Source: Salinisphaera orenii subsp. halophila YIM 95161
GTDB lineage: Bacteria; Pseudomonadota; Gammaproteobacteria; Nevskiales; Salinisphaeraceae
Assembly (NCBI RefSeq): GCF_003732545.1
Contig: NZ_AYKF01000024.1
Location: 1 to 64,000, forward strand
Length of the DNA stretch: 64,000 nucleotides
Direction of reading: 5' to 3'
The notes under the pieces were generated by a model, which saw only the letters and a program-made list of their open reading frames with translations, was not told where the DNA came from and made no database searches. Shown in pieces: positions 55,845 to 64,000 of this stretch. Both the position numbers and the translations under genes were made by a program. Position 1 is the stretch's first letter, and each line of letters starts with the position of its first letter.

Positions 55845-56230
55845 CGGGCGGCTCCCACAAGAATCATGATCACGGAAAAGATGGCGGCGACGGCCAGCAG
55901 GATATTGGTCAACTGCAGCGCGATGAGCGCGGCGATCTTGACGGACTCGATGTGGACATAGTCCTCGATCACCACCTGCAGGCCGAGCTGAGAGTGATAG
56001 AAGATCGCGGCGAGATAGATCGCCAGCAGCGACGCCTGCAGCGGCGACGACAGCCACTCGGTGACGCTGGCGTAGTCGGCGCCGAACTGTGATGCGAGGC
56101 ACGCCACGAACCACAGCGTCAGGGGCACAAGGGCCACGGCACTCACGCGCTGCGCCCACCAGTGGGCCACGCCCACCTTCGCACTGCCCAGGCCACGCGC
56201 CTGCGCGAGCGAGGATCGGATACTGCTCAT
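55841..56230 (-). CDS. sdhD: succinate dehydrogenase membrane anchor SdhD
   Basis: A 129-residue hydrophobic subunit with three transmembrane helices. [18 protein letters not shown] starts the first; [15 protein letters not shown] contains the heme-ligand His and quinone-site residues. The start at 56230 ([13 protein letters not shown]) matches family members; an upstream in-frame ATG lies in the sdhC overlap region. It overlaps sdhA by 4 bp. Confidence 0.94.
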   Translation of the reverse strand: MSSIRSSLAQARGLGSAKVGVAHWWAQRVSAVALVPLTLWFVACLASQFGADYASVTEWLSSPLQASLLAIYLAAIFYHSQLGLQVVIEDYVHIESVKIAALIALQLTNILLAVAAIFSVIMILVGAAR

Positions 56231-56264
56231 GTCGGAATCTCCGAAAGGACTGGAAAACGCGGGA

Positions 56265-56651
56265 TCAGGCGATGAGGGCCCAGATCCAGACAAACAGGGT
56301 CAGCGCGGCGGCGACGCCGATCGCGACATAGCCGGTCAGTTTCGCGGTCTCGAGATCCAGCCCGACGCCGACGTCCCAGACCAGGTGCCGGATGCCGTTG
56401 CACAGATGATAGAACAGCGCGAACGACCAGCAGAACATGAGCAGTTGCCCGAACCATGAGGCCGCGAAGCCGTTCACGCCCGCGAACGCCTCCGGCCCGC
56501 TGGCCGCAGCGATCAGCCAGACCGCGAGAAACACGCTGCCCAGCGACAGCACGATGCCGGACGCACGGTGCGCGATCGAAGTCAGCATCGAGATCTGCCA
56601 GCGGTAGATCTGCAGGTGTGGCGACAGCGGGCGGTTGGCCTGTTGGTTCAT
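56265..56651 (-). CDS. sdhC: succinate dehydrogenase cytochrome b556 subunit SdhC
   Basis: A 128-residue subunit with the N-terminal motif RPLSPHLQIYRW, the quinone-site Ser/Arg in SIAHRASG, and the heme-ligand His in FYHLCNGIRHLVWD. Three transmembrane helices are visible. It is 34 bp before sdhD and 31 bp after the SDHAF4-like gene. Confidence 0.95.
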   Translation of the reverse strand: MNQQANRPLSPHLQIYRWQISMLTSIAHRASGIVLSLGSVFLAVWLIAAASGPEAFAGVNGFAASWFGQLLMFCWSFALFYHLCNGIRHLVWDVGVGLDLETAKLTGYVAIGVAAALTLFVWIWALIA

Positions 56652-56682
56652 GGTGGTCCCCGGACGACGTGAAGGAAAAGCG

Positions 56683-56901
56683 CTAGAAATCGATGCAGCG
56701 CCCGTTCTTCTCCCAATCGCCGTAGCGCACGGGCTCGGGGCCCTTGCGACCGCCATATTCGCGCGGGCTCTCGGGCGCCTCGGCGGCAGCATCGTCGGGT
56801 GATTCGGAACGGACGGCGCGGTCGTTCGGCTCGGTCGGGGCATCGGGGGTGGATGCGTCGCGCGACACCGAGTCTGATGAACGTTGCTCTGACATGGTCA
56901 T
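56683..56901 (-). CDS. DUF1674 / SDHAF4-type succinate dehydrogenase assembly factor
   Basis: A 72-residue protein with a disordered acidic N-terminus and the family C-terminus GGRKGPEPVRYGDWEKNGRC ending IDF. This matches DUF1674, whose eukaryotic member SDHAF4 binds flavinylated SdhA and aids its assembly into complex II. E. coli lacks it. It is the first gene of the sdh operon, 31 bp before sdhC, and is divergent from ygfZ. Met codons at 56901 and 56895 are both possible starts. Confidence 0.88.
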   Translation of the reverse strand: MTMSEQRSSDSVSRDASTPDAPTEPNDRAVRSESPDDAAAEAPESPREYGGRKGPEPVRYGDWEKNGRCIDF

Positions 56902-57003
56902 ACTCTAAACCTCGAGGCCGCAGCTGGCAACGTGAACGACGGCTGAATCGCTGCCCGGACGCGCCGCTGCGGCTATCTTTACGGGCGGTCTAGAATACGG
57001 ACG

Positions 57004-57897
57004 ATGATCGATTTGGATGCAGCCATGAGCGAAGCCGGACGAGCCCCGTTGGGTGTGATCGAGGTCAGCGGCGACGACGCCGGGACGTTCCTGCGCGCCC
57101 AGCTGACCAACGATGTGCTGCGGCTCGGCAGCGACCGACATTTTCTCGCCGCCTGGTGCGATGCCAAGGGGCGCGCCATCCTGCTCGCGCAGGTCCTCGA
57201 GCAGGCGGACGACGGCTATCTGCTCATACTGCCGTCCACGCTCATCGACGCCGTGCTGCAACGGCTGCGCATGTATGTGCTGCGCGCCCGCGTCACGCTG
57301 ACCGATGTCTCCGACCGCTATCGACTCGCCGGCCTCCTCGGCCCCGACCTGCCGTCGGCGAATCGACTGACCGCGCTCGACGATGCCCGACTGCTCGGGC
57401 TGCCGCCGACCGCGGACGGCACAGCGCGCGCGTTGTGGATCGGCACGGCCGACGCGCATCCGCCCGAGAACTCGCTGAACACCGAGGCTCCGGAATGGGC
57501 GCTGGCGTGCATCGACGCGGGCGTGCCGGAGCTCGTGGGCGCGACCCGGGGGCTGTTCGTGCCGCAGATGCTCAACCTTCACTGGCTGCTCGCCATCGAT
57601 TTCGACAAGGGCTGCTATCCGGGCCAGGAGGTCATCGCGCGGCTGCATTACCGTGGCCGTCTCACACGCCGGCTGCATCGGCTGGCCTGGCGTGGCGACG
57701 AGCCGGCCCCGGGCGACGAGATCATCGACGACGCCGACCGCGTCCAGGGCACCGTGGTCAGCGCGGCGCCCACAGCGGGCGACGGCGGACACGGTCGCCT
57801 GCTCGCCGTGCTGCGGATCGACGGCGCCGGCTCGGCGCTGAGGGCGGGATCGACCGCACTCGAATTGCTGGACCTGCCCTACGCGACGCCCGACTAG
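57004..57897 (+). CDS. ygfZ: tRNA-modifying / Fe-S maturation protein YgfZ
   Basis: A 297-residue folate-binding protein of the GcvT-like fold that supports repair or assembly of certain [4Fe-4S] enzymes, including MiaB. The signature KGCYPGQEV, with the functional Cys, is intact, as is the N-terminal LRAQLTNDV. It is divergent from the sdh operon, whose SdhB is an iron-sulfur protein; in E. coli ygfZ is also near sdhE (ygfY) and ygfX. Its TAG stop shares the palindrome CTAG with the convergent lysS stop. Confidence 0.93.
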   Translation: MIDLDAAMSEAGRAPLGVIEVSGDDAGTFLRAQLTNDVLRLGSDRHFLAAWCDAKGRAILLAQVLEQADDGYLLILPSTLIDAVLQRLRMYVLRARVTLTDVSDRYRLAGLLGPDLPSANRLTALDDARLLGLPPTADGTARALWIGTADAHPPENSLNTEAPEWALACIDAGVPELVGATRGLFVPQMLNLHWLLAIDFDKGCYPGQEVIARLHYRGRLTRRLHRLAWRGDEPAPGDEIIDDADRVQGTVVSAAPTAGDGGHGRLLAVLRIDGAGSALRAGSTALELLDLPYATPD

Positions 57898-59408
57898 GAC
57901 GCCCCCCCGCCCTGCGGGCGTAGCTGCGGGAACAGGAGCACGTCGCGGATCGCGCTGCGACCGGTGAGCAGCATCACCAGCCGATCGATACCGATTCCGG
58001 CGCCGGCCGTCGGGGGCAGGCCGTACTCGAGCGCGGCGACGTAGTCGGCGTCGTAGTACATCGCCTCGTCGTCGCCGGCGGCTTTGGCATCGGCCTGGGC
58101 GGCGAACCGCTCGGCCTGGTCCTCGGCGTCATTGAGTTCGGAAAAGCCGTTGGCGATCTCGCGACCCGCGATGAACAGCTCGAAGCGCTCGGTGACCTCG
58201 GGAGCGTCGTCGCGCCGGCGCGCCAGCGGCGACACTTCGGCGGGATAATCGGTGATGAAGGTCGGCTCGATCAGCCGGTGTTCCACGGTCGCCTCGAAGA
58301 GTTCGGTCAACCATTTGCCGTGGCCCCAGCTCGCTTCACCCTTGACGCCCGCCGCCTCGGCGGCTGATTTGAGCGCGGCTTCATCATCAACGATCTGCGG
58401 CGTGATCCTGTCGTTGTACTTCAACACCGCATCACGCATCGAGAGCCGCTCGAATGCCGCTTCGAGGCGCACTGCGTCCGCGTTGCAGGCATCGGCGTGC
58501 CGGGTGGCCATGCGTTCCGACAGCCCGCGCAGGAGAGTCTCGATCAGATCCATCAGATCGCGGTAATCCGCGTAGGCCTGATAGAACTCGAGCATGGTGA
58601 ATTCGGGGTTGTGCCGTGTCGACAGGCCCTCGTTGCGGAAGTTGCGATTGAGTTCGAACACGCGCTCGAGCCCCCCGACCACCAGCCGCTTGAGATAGAG
58701 CTCGGGCGCCACACGCAGGTAGAAGTCGTGATCGAGCGCGTTGTAGTGGGTCACGAACGGCCGCGCGCTGGCCCCGCCCGGAATCGCCTGCAGCATGGGC
58801 GTTTCGACTTCGAGGAAATCGCGATCTTCGAAAAAGTCGCGCACGCCGCGCACGAGCGCGCTGCGGGCCCGGAACACCGCCCGGACCTCCGGATTCATGA
58901 TCAGATCGACATAACGCTGCCGGTAGCGGGCCTCGGTGTCCGACAGGCCGTGCCATTTCTCGGGCAGCGGGCGCAGCGACTTGGTCAGCAGCCGCAGCTC
59001 CGTCGCGCGCACGGACAGCTCGCCCTTGTTCGTACGCGACAGCGCGCCCGCGGCACCGACCACGTCGCCGATGTCGAGCTGCTTGAACGCCTGGTAGGCC
59101 TCCGCGCCGAGCAGATCCCGCTGCACGAACAGCTGAATGCGGCCGCTACGATCCTGCAGGGTCGCGAAACTGAGCTTGCCCATGACCCGTTTGGCCAGCA
59201 GGCGGCCGGCCACCGCGACCCGACGACCGGCGCTGTCCAGCGTCTCGGCATCGTCGTCGACGTGCGCACGCTGCAGCTCCCCGGCGAGCGCATCGGGCCG
59301 GAAGTCGTTGGGAAAGGCCGCACCCGCCTCGCGCCAGCGCGCGAGCTTTTCCTTGCGCTGAGCCACCAGACGGTGGGTATCGCCGTCACCGGCGTTGGAA
59401 TCGGTCAT
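57894..59408 (-). CDS. lysS: lysyl-tRNA synthetase, class II
   Basis: A 504-residue class IIb synthetase. An N-terminal OB anticodon-binding domain (about 60-150) is followed by the catalytic core with motif 2 [18 protein letters not shown] and motif 3 [13 protein letters not shown]. Length is normal. It is 9 bp after prfB, the conserved prfB-lysS pair. Confidence 0.97.
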   Translation of the reverse strand: MTDSNAGDGDTHRLVAQRKEKLARWREAGAAFPNDFRPDALAGELQRAHVDDDAETLDSAGRRVAVAGRLLAKRVMGKLSFATLQDRSGRIQLFVQRDLLGAEAYQAFKQLDIGDVVGAAGALSRTNKGELSVRATELRLLTKSLRPLPEKWHGLSDTEARYRQRYVDLIMNPEVRAVFRARSALVRGVRDFFEDRDFLEVETPMLQAIPGGASARPFVTHYNALDHDFYLRVAPELYLKRLVVGGLERVFELNRNFRNEGLSTRHNPEFTMLEFYQAYADYRDLMDLIETLLRGLSERMATRHADACNADAVRLEAAFERLSMRDAVLKYNDRITPQIVDDEAALKSAAEAAGVKGEASWGHGKWLTELFEATVEHRLIEPTFITDYPAEVSPLARRRDDAPEVTERFELFIAGREIANGFSELNDAEDQAERFAAQADAKAAGDDEAMYYDADYVAALEYGLPPTAGAGIGIDRLVMLLTGRSAIRDVLLFPQLRPQGGGAS

Positions 59409-59417
59409 CGGATGTCC

Positions 59418-60516
59418 TCAGAGACCTTGCTTGAGACTTTCTTCCACGAACTGATCCAGATCGCCGTCGAGCACGCCCTGCGTGTTGCCGACCTCGACGC
59501 CGGTGCGCAGATCCTTGATACGGGACTGATCCAGCACGTACGAGCGGATCTGGCTGCCCCAGCCGATGTCGGACTTGCCCGCCTCGGTGGCTTCCGCGGC
59601 CTCGCGTCGTGCCGCCAGTTCGCGCTCGTAGAGCTTCGACTGCAACTGCTTCATCGCCGTCGCGCGGTTCTTGTGCTGCGAGCGGTCGTTCTGACACTGG
59701 ACCACGATCCCCGTGGGGGCGTGCGTGATACGCACGGCCGACTCCGTGCGGTTGACGTGCTGGCCGCCGGCGCCGCTGGCGCGATAGACGTCGACACGCA
59801 GATCCGACGGGTCGATCTCGATATCGATCTCGTCGTCGATCTCAGGGGCGACGAAGACCGCCGCGAACGACGTATGCCGGCGCGCGCCCGAGTCGAACGG
59901 CGATTTTCGCACCAGGCGGTGTACGCCCGTCTCCGTGCGCAGCCAGCCGTAGGCGTAGCTGCCGGTGACCGCCACCGTCGCGCTCTTGATGCCGGCCACG
60001 TCGCCCGGTGAGTACTCGGTGACCTCGGTGGCGAACCCCCGCCGTTCGAACCAGCGCAGGTACATTCGCAGCAGCATCTCGGCCCAATCCTGCGCCTCGG
60101 TGCCGCCGGATCCCGCCTGGATATCGACGAACGCGTTGCTCGAATCCGCCTCGCCGGAGAACATGCGCTGGAACTCGAGCGCCTTGATGTGGGACTCGAC
60201 CTTGTCGAGGTCGTTCTCGATATCCGCTATCACGGACTCGTCATCCTCGGCCGCGGCGAGCTCCAGTAATTCGGTATTGTCCTCGATCGTGGTCACGGCC
60301 TCGTCCATGGGGCCCACGATCTCTTCCAGACGCACCTTCTCCTGGCCGAACGCCTGCGCCTGATCGGGGTTCTCGGCCCACAGCTCGCCGCGCGCGAGCT
60401 CGGCATCGATCTCCGTCAGCCGCTCTTTCTTGTCGGCATAGTCAAAGATACCCCCTGAGGTCGCTAAGCCGCTCGCGCAGCGTTTCCATGCGGCTTTTCA
60501 CAGCGTTCGTATCCAT
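59418..60516 (-). CDS. prfB: peptide chain release factor 2, with programmed +1 frameshift
   Basis: Release factor for UGA and UAA stops. The gene is in two frames: ATG 60516 encodes 24 residues ending RGYL, then an in-frame TGA (60442-60444); after a +1 shift the second frame runs from 60443 to the stop at 59418. The combined product is 365 residues, equal to E. coli RF2. SPF falls at 205-207 and GGQ at 250-252, exactly as in E. coli. A ribosome site (GGAG) precedes the start. This is normal autoregulation, not a pseudogene. lysS follows after 9 bp. Confidence 0.97.
60441..60456 (-). promoter_or_regulatory. RF2 programmed +1 frameshift site
   Basis: Read on the minus strand the sequence is AGG GGG TAT CTT TGA C. 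This contains the internal Shine-Dalgarno-like AGGGGG, the slippery CTT and the weak UGA-C stop context, identical to the E. coli element. Low RF2 lets the ribosome pause and shift by one base, so RF2 level sets its own synthesis. Confidence 0.97.
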
Positions 60517-60595
60517 TCCGACTCCGAGTTCCGGCGGCAGCAAAAGGGCGAGGATCATTGCAGTTTCGTTTTTTCGGCACAAGCCACTTGTCACA

Positions 60596-60625
60596 TTGCC
60601 ATTGGCCACCGGAACCCTCTATAAT
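60596..60625 (+). promoter_or_regulatory. sigma-70 promoter of the OmpA-family gene
   Basis: TTGCCA (60596-60601), an 18-nt spacer and a perfect TATAAT (60620-60625). The leader would be about 90 nt. A box this close to consensus fits an abundant outer-membrane protein. Confidence 0.75.
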
Positions 60626-60721
60626 CCGATTGCACGTCACCGGTTTGGGAACCTTAGTTCGCCACTTCGGTGAATGGGACCGCACAACAATCCCCAAACC
60701 CGCTCAAGGGAGTTAGAACCT

Positions 60722-61879
60722 ATGCAATTCAAGCAACCGCTAACCGCATGTGTTGCCGGTGCGCTTGGCCTGGCCGTTTCGGCCGGCGCCATGGCGCAGG
60801 ACAACACGCCGCAGGACAAGCGTTTTTACGTCGCGCCGATGGTCAGCTACGGCTTCTTCGACAACGACACGATCGGCGGCAGCGATTCGTCCTTCGGTCA
60901 GCTCAACGTCGACAGCGACGACAGCATCGGCGGGACGCTGGCGATCGGCAAGCCGATCAACAGCTGGCTGAATCTCGAGCTGTTCGGCTTCTATTTCAAT
61001 CCGGATCAGGATCTGAGCAACTCCGCAGGCAGCGATAACGCGGGCGATGCGGATCTGTACGGGTTCGGCCTGGACGCCCTGTTCTTCCCCGCGCGCGACA
61101 CCCTGCCGGTCTACGGCATCCTGGGTGCCTCCTGGGGCAAGTACGAGCCGGGCTTCGGTTCGATCAACGGCGCCGAGGTCGGCGACGACGCCGATGCCGA
61201 CTTCCTGGACGCGGGTCTGGGTTACATGTACCAGATCAACGATTATGGTCTCGCGGTGCGCGCGGAATATCGCTACCGCTACACCACGGTCGACAGCGCC
61301 GACGTGCTGGGCTCGGACTACGAGGATGCGCGCTTCGACGATCACATCGTTTCGCTCGGTCTTCAGGTTCCGCTGGGCGCGCCGCCGAGTGCACCTGCGC
61401 CCGAGCCGGCACCCGAGCCGGCCCAGCCGCAGGATAGCGACGGCGACGGCGTGATCGACGCCAACGACCAGTGCCCCGGCACGCCGCGCGGCACCGAAGT
61501 CGACGCACGTGGCTGCCCGATCGAGAAGAAGGCGCCGATCGTTCTCAGGGGTGTCACCTTCGAGTTCGATTCCTCCAAGCTCACGATGCAGGCCGAGAAT
61601 CGCCTCGACAACGTCGTGGACGCGCTGGAGGCCAGCCCGGACGTCACATTCCGCATCGATGGCTACACCGATAGCATCGGCACGGAACAGTACAACCTGG
61701 GTCTGTCGCAGCGTCGTGTCGACTCCGTGCGTGAATATCTGGTCGAGCACGGCATTCGCACGACCCGCATCACCGGTACGGAAGGCCACGGCGAATCCAA
61801 CCCGGTTGCGACCAACGAGACGGCCGCCGGCCGCGCTCAGAACCGTCGAGTCGAGCTGAACGTCACCAGCGACGAATAA
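60722..61879 (+). CDS. OmpA-family outer-membrane protein
   Basis: A 385-residue protein with a signal peptide (cleavage after AMA, residue 25), an N-terminal eight-strand beta-barrel (about 30-220; YVAPMVSYGFF, GLGYMYQI, VRAEYRYRY), and a Pro/Ala-rich hinge (APEPAPEPAQ). A single thrombospondin-type-3 calcium motif (DSDGDGVIDANDQCPGTPRG) with two Cys follows, then a C-terminal OmpA domain that binds peptidoglycan (FEFDSSKL, IDGYTDSIG, NRRVELN). It is closest to the OprF/OmpA class with an OprF-like TSP3 hinge. AAGGGAG lies before the ATG at 60722. It stands as a single-gene unit with its own promoter and terminator. Confidence 0.92.
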   Translation: MQFKQPLTACVAGALGLAVSAGAMAQDNTPQDKRFYVAPMVSYGFFDNDTIGGSDSSFGQLNVDSDDSIGGTLAIGKPINSWLNLELFGFYFNPDQDLSNSAGSDNAGDADLYGFGLDALFFPARDTLPVYGILGASWGKYEPGFGSINGAEVGDDADADFLDAGLGYMYQINDYGLAVRAEYRYRYTTVDSADVLGSDYEDARFDDHIVSLGLQVPLGAPPSAPAPEPAPEPAQPQDSDGDGVIDANDQCPGTPRGTEVDARGCPIEKKAPIVLRGVTFEFDSSKLTMQAENRLDNVVDALEASPDVTFRIDGYTDSIGTEQYNLGLSQRRVDSVREYLVEHGIRTTRITGTEGHGESNPVATNETAAGRAQNRRVELNVTSDE

Positions 61880-61911
61880 GCACGACCCGACCTGACCGCA
61901 TCATCTGCGGG

Positions 61912-61941
61912 GCCCGGCCTCTTCTGAGGCCGGGCTTTTTT
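61912..61941 (+). terminator. intrinsic terminator after the OmpA-family gene
   Basis: A 10-bp perfect stem (GCCCGGCCTC with GAGGCCGGGC) with a TTCT loop is followed by six T residues (61936-61941), 33 bp after the stop codon. This is a classical strong terminator. Confidence 0.92.
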
Positions 61942-62013
61942 GTGCGCGGCATCGCCAGCGCATCGCCTATCCCCATGCGATCATGAAAGCCCATTCGGCA
62001 TAGCCCGTCCGTC

Positions 62014-62526
62014 ATGTCGCAGATCCCCGCCGCCATTCGCGACCACTTGCAGGACATCATCATCCGGCACGCACCGGAGCGTCTGATGATCGTCGCCCCC
62101 GCCGGGCGCGGAGCGGATCTCGCCAAGCGCGTGGCCGACCAGGCGGGCGAAGTGGTGCAGAGCGAGCCCGCGGCGGTGTTCCAAGAGCTTGGCGACACGG
62201 CTCGCTACGATCTCGCCGTGGTATTCGCGATGCACGGCGACAAAGATGCCACGGTCGACACGCGCGTGATCGGCCGGCTGCGGGACGTGAATGCCGGCAG
62301 TGTCGTGGTGGCAGCCGCGCTGCAGGAGGCAACCCCGGCGGACCGCCATCCCTGGCGGACTCAGGATTTCATCGCCCTCGGTTTCCGGCGAGCTCCGGAG
62401 ACGCGGGATCTCGCGCCCGGCTGGGGCGTATTCCGCTACGACATACACGACTACAAGACCACGCCGAGCTGGCTGAACTCGCGTTACTGGGCCAACCCGG
62501 GGCGGTGGGACAAGGAACGCTGGTGA
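62014..62526 (+). CDS. conserved gammaproteobacterial protein of unknown function (possibly DUF6231)
   Basis: A 170-residue soluble protein. The N-terminal half looks like a truncated nucleotide or SAM-binding fold: ERLMIVAPAGRGADLAKRV resembles beta1-loop-alpha, and YDLAVVFAMHG and VNAGSVVVAAALQ resemble later strands. The C-terminus is highly distinctive, with RYDIHDYKTTPSWLNSRYWA then NPGRWDKERW. I recall similar proteins in Pseudomonas and relatives as DUF6231, unverified. It follows the OmpA-gene terminator by 72 bp and is convergent with gluQ (3-bp gap). No function can be assigned. Confidence 0.75.
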   Translation: MSQIPAAIRDHLQDIIIRHAPERLMIVAPAGRGADLAKRVADQAGEVVQSEPAAVFQELGDTARYDLAVVFAMHGDKDATVDTRVIGRLRDVNAGSVVVAAALQEATPADRHPWRTQDFIALGFRRAPETRDLAPGWGVFRYDIHDYKTTPSWLNSRYWANPGRWDKERW

Positions 62527-62529
62527 GGC

Positions 62530-63426
62530 TCAGCCTTGGGGCACGATGAGCGCGTCCAAGCGCGGCACGGCCTCTCGGCTCCAGTGATCGATCGCCCACC
62601 GCAGAATCGCGGCCGGCGTGCGGCATGCGAGTGTCGCGAGCGGCCGCTGGCCGAGCAGGCTGAGACAGCGTACGAGCTGCGGCCCGAGCGCATCGTCGGC
62701 GAGACCCAGCGCACCCGTACTCTTACTGAGCTTGCGGCCCTGATCATCCACGAGAACCGGGATGTGGGCATAGACCGGCGCCGCCAGGTCGAGCATCTCG
62801 GCCAGATACATCTGTCTAGGTGCAGACGACAGCAGATCGGCGCCGCGCACCACATGCGTGACGCCCTGCCAGGCATCGTCGACCACCGTCGCCAACTGAT
62901 AGGCCGCGTGGCCCTCGACGCGGCCTAGCACGAAATCGCCTACATCGCGCGCCAGCCGCTGCGTATATCGCCCCTGAATCGCGTCCGGGCACGCAACGGA
63001 CACATCAGCGACACATAGCCGCGTCGATCGTGCGCGACGGCCTGCCGGCATGCCTCGACGGCAGGTTCCCGGATAGATCGGCCCTTCATGGCCTTCCGGC
63101 CCTCCGCTCTGCTCCCGGCGCGTACAGGCGCAGCGAAACGCGCGGCCCGTGGCAAGCAGTGATGCGATCGCCTTGGCATGCGCCCCGTGGCGCTGACTCT
63201 GATAGAGGATGTCCCCATCCCACTCGAAGCCGAAACGCCGGAGTGTCGCGATGATGTCCTCGCTCGCACCGGCCACGGTACGTGCCGCGTCGAGGTCGTC
63301 GATACGCAGCAGCCAGGCACCGCCATGGGCCCGGGCATCAACGTAGCTCGCGGTCGCGGCCAGCAGTGAGCCCAGATGGAGCGGGCCGCTGGGCGTGGGT
63401 GCGTAGCGACCCACATACGCCGTCAC
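62530..63426 (-). CDS. gluQ: glutamyl-Q tRNA(Asp) synthetase
   Basis: A 298-residue truncated glutamyl-tRNA synthetase paralogue that attaches glutamate to queuosine in the anticodon of tRNA-Asp. The HIGH-type motif is PSGPLHLGSL, the KMSKS-type motif is RKLSKST, and zinc ligands lie in CACTRRE and YPGTC. No anticodon-binding domain is present, as expected. The start is GTG at 63426. In many gammaproteobacteria gluQ follows dksA; here dksA is not adjacent and the upstream gene is tRNA-Pro. Confidence 0.93.
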   Translation of the reverse strand: MTAYVGRYAPTPSGPLHLGSLLAATASYVDARAHGGAWLLRIDDLDAARTVAGASEDIIATLRRFGFEWDGDILYQSQRHGAHAKAIASLLATGRAFRCACTRREQSGGPEGHEGPIYPGTCRRGMPAGRRARSTRLCVADVSVACPDAIQGRYTQRLARDVGDFVLGRVEGHAAYQLATVVDDAWQGVTHVVRGADLLSSAPRQMYLAEMLDLAAPVYAHIPVLVDDQGRKLSKSTGALGLADDALGPQLVRCLSLLGQRPLATLACRTPAAILRWAIDHWSREAVPRLDALIVPQG

Positions 63427-63596
63427 GTCGACACGCCTGGTTGCGGCTGCGACGTCGGACGACCGCCCGACGTGACGCCGCGGCGCAGATTGTCGATGGT
63501 ACAGGCATGCACAACGTGATTATCGCGTTTGCTGCGGCGTCGGGACAACCGGCGCGCGCGCCGTGGGTTCATCCGCAGGGACGCCTCTCGGACACG

Positions 63597-63625
63597 AAAA
63601 AGCCCGCACCATGAATGATGCGGGC
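63597..63625 (-). terminator. terminator downstream of tRNA-Pro(GGG)
   Basis: On the minus strand GCCCGCA and TGCGGGC form a 7-bp stem (63619-63625 with 63602-63608) followed by five T residues. It lies 20 bp after the tRNA 3' end and would terminate its transcript before gluQ. Confidence 0.75.
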
Positions 63626-63645
63626 CGCGCTGACTTATCCGGTTC

Positions 63646-63722
63646 TGGTCGGGGTAGCAGGATTTGAACCTGCGACCTTCTGCACCCCATGCAGACGCGC
63701 TACCAAGCTGCGCCATACCCCG
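63646..63722 (-). tRNA. tRNA-Pro(GGG)
   Basis: A complete 77-nt tRNA is read on the minus strand. Its acceptor stem is CGGGGTA/TACCCCG; the D arm contains GCGCAGCTTGGTAGCGC. The anticodon stem TCTGC/GCAGA encloses loop ATGGGGT with anticodon GGG; the T arm GCAGGTTCAAATCCTGC is followed by discriminator A and encoded CCA. Its 3' half resembles the tRNA-Pro(CGG) fragment at 665-714 (2 differences in the last 32 bases), but the acceptor and anticodon stems differ, so it is not that element's target copy. Confidence 0.97.
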
Positions 63723-63736
63723 ATTACAGAGCGCGC

Positions 63737-63765
63737 ATGATACCAGAACTCGCCCCTGCGTCGAC
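63737..63765 (-). promoter_or_regulatory. putative promoter of tRNA-Pro(GGG)
   Basis: On the minus strand GTCGAC (63760-63765), a 17-nt spacer and TATCAT (63737-63742) are followed by GCGCGC, a GC-rich discriminator of the kind that makes stable-RNA promoters sensitive to ppGpp. The tRNA starts about 14 bases after the -10 box. Confidence 0.55.
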
Positions 63766-64000
63766 CATCTCGCGCCGGCGTCTGCCAGCACTTCATGCGA
63801 ACGCCGCGTTTAAGAGCGCACGCCGCATGCGGCAAGGTGTGGAGTCGCCGATCGTGGCGAGTCCCGATCGAGACTGGCAACGCCGCAGCACTCCCATGGT
63901 CAGGTTTCATGGGCAGCCCAAGCCGAATGGCCAAGCGCTGTTGTCGGCAAGCCAGCGTTGTCGCACGCTGGCGCAGAACAAGTGCGCGGCGTGCACAGTG
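63766..64000. other. right edge without a recognised gene
   Basis: No supported gene or RNA is seen in the last 235 bases. An open frame reading leftwards runs across the tRNA gene and is not credible. Confidence 0.4.

Noticed and set aside
54021-55961. A 646-codon open frame opposite sdhA
   Set aside because: Antisense shadow of a certain gene with no motif.
60335-60516. Apparent frameshift or truncation of prfB
   Set aside because: The AGGGGGTATCTTTGAC site shows this is the conserved programmed frameshift, so the gene is intact.
1-64000. CRISPR array, insertion sequence, toxin-antitoxin or defence island in the window
   Set aside because: No regularly spaced repeats, no transposase and no restriction or defence gene was seen; the only mobile signature is the element edge at 1-714.

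Overview
This window reads as a chromosomal segment of a GC-rich gammaproteobacterium. The order of housekeeping genes matches what I recall for Pseudomonas and related gammaproteobacteria: rne/rluC/gph/maf/yceD/rpmF/plsX; comEC/exbBD/msbA/lpxK/kdsB; rpoE/rseA/mucB/mucD next to nadB and lepA/lepB/rnc/era/recO/pdxJ; and the sdh operon with sdhE and ygfX. Many proteins are rich in Asp and Glu, which would fit a halotolerant lineage such as Salinisphaera, but that placement is a guess. All family assignments come from reading motifs and recalled homologues; no search was run.

Layout. Positions 1-714 are more AT-rich and look like the right end of an integrated element: a small AlpA-type regulator, phased 10-bp repeats, and a detached 3' half of tRNA-Pro(CGG) acting as an attachment site. 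Positions 935-9620 hold a DUF2267 protein, a hemerythrin-like protein, an isolated pilB, clpA/clpS, plsX-rpmF-yceD and maf. Positions 9965-25026 carry gph-rluC, divergent rne with a long leader, then a compact envelope block read leftwards: lolC/E-lolD, comEC, exbB-exbD-msbA-lpxK-kdsB-LMW phosphatase. Positions 25104-30958 read rightwards: a small exported protein coupled to agmatine deiminase and N-carbamoylputrescine amidase (agmatine to putrescine), then mfd.

Positions 31253-38700 are a nine-gene leftward operon with overlaps or 1-3 nt gaps: cysM, a degenerate PolB-type exonuclease, rlmD, a CYTH phosphatase, a leaderless YkuD protein, nagZ, an MscS channel, hpt and methylthioinosine phosphorylase. 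It joins peptidoglycan recycling with purine and methylthio salvage. Positions 38728-49078 carry rpoE-rseA-mucB-mucD, then lepA-lepB-DUF4845-rnc-era and recO-pdxJ, all leftward. nadB diverges from rpoE.

Positions 50961-56901 hold a succinate dehydrogenase operon bracketed by assembly factors: an SDHAF4-type protein upstream, then sdhC-D-A-B, sdhE, ygfX and an exported S33-type hydrolase. ygfZ, lysS and prfB follow; prfB carries the classical programmed +1 frameshift. An OmpA-type porin has a strong promoter and terminator. The right end has a small conserved unknown protein, gluQ and tRNA-Pro(GGG).

I do not see a CRISPR array, an insertion sequence, rRNA, or an obvious new multi-gene defence system. 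The most interesting items are the tRNA-borne element edge with its repeats, the leaderless YkuD/nagZ pair, the exonuclease relative that has lost catalytic acids, a MucD protease with a lipobox, and the extended sdh assembly operon.
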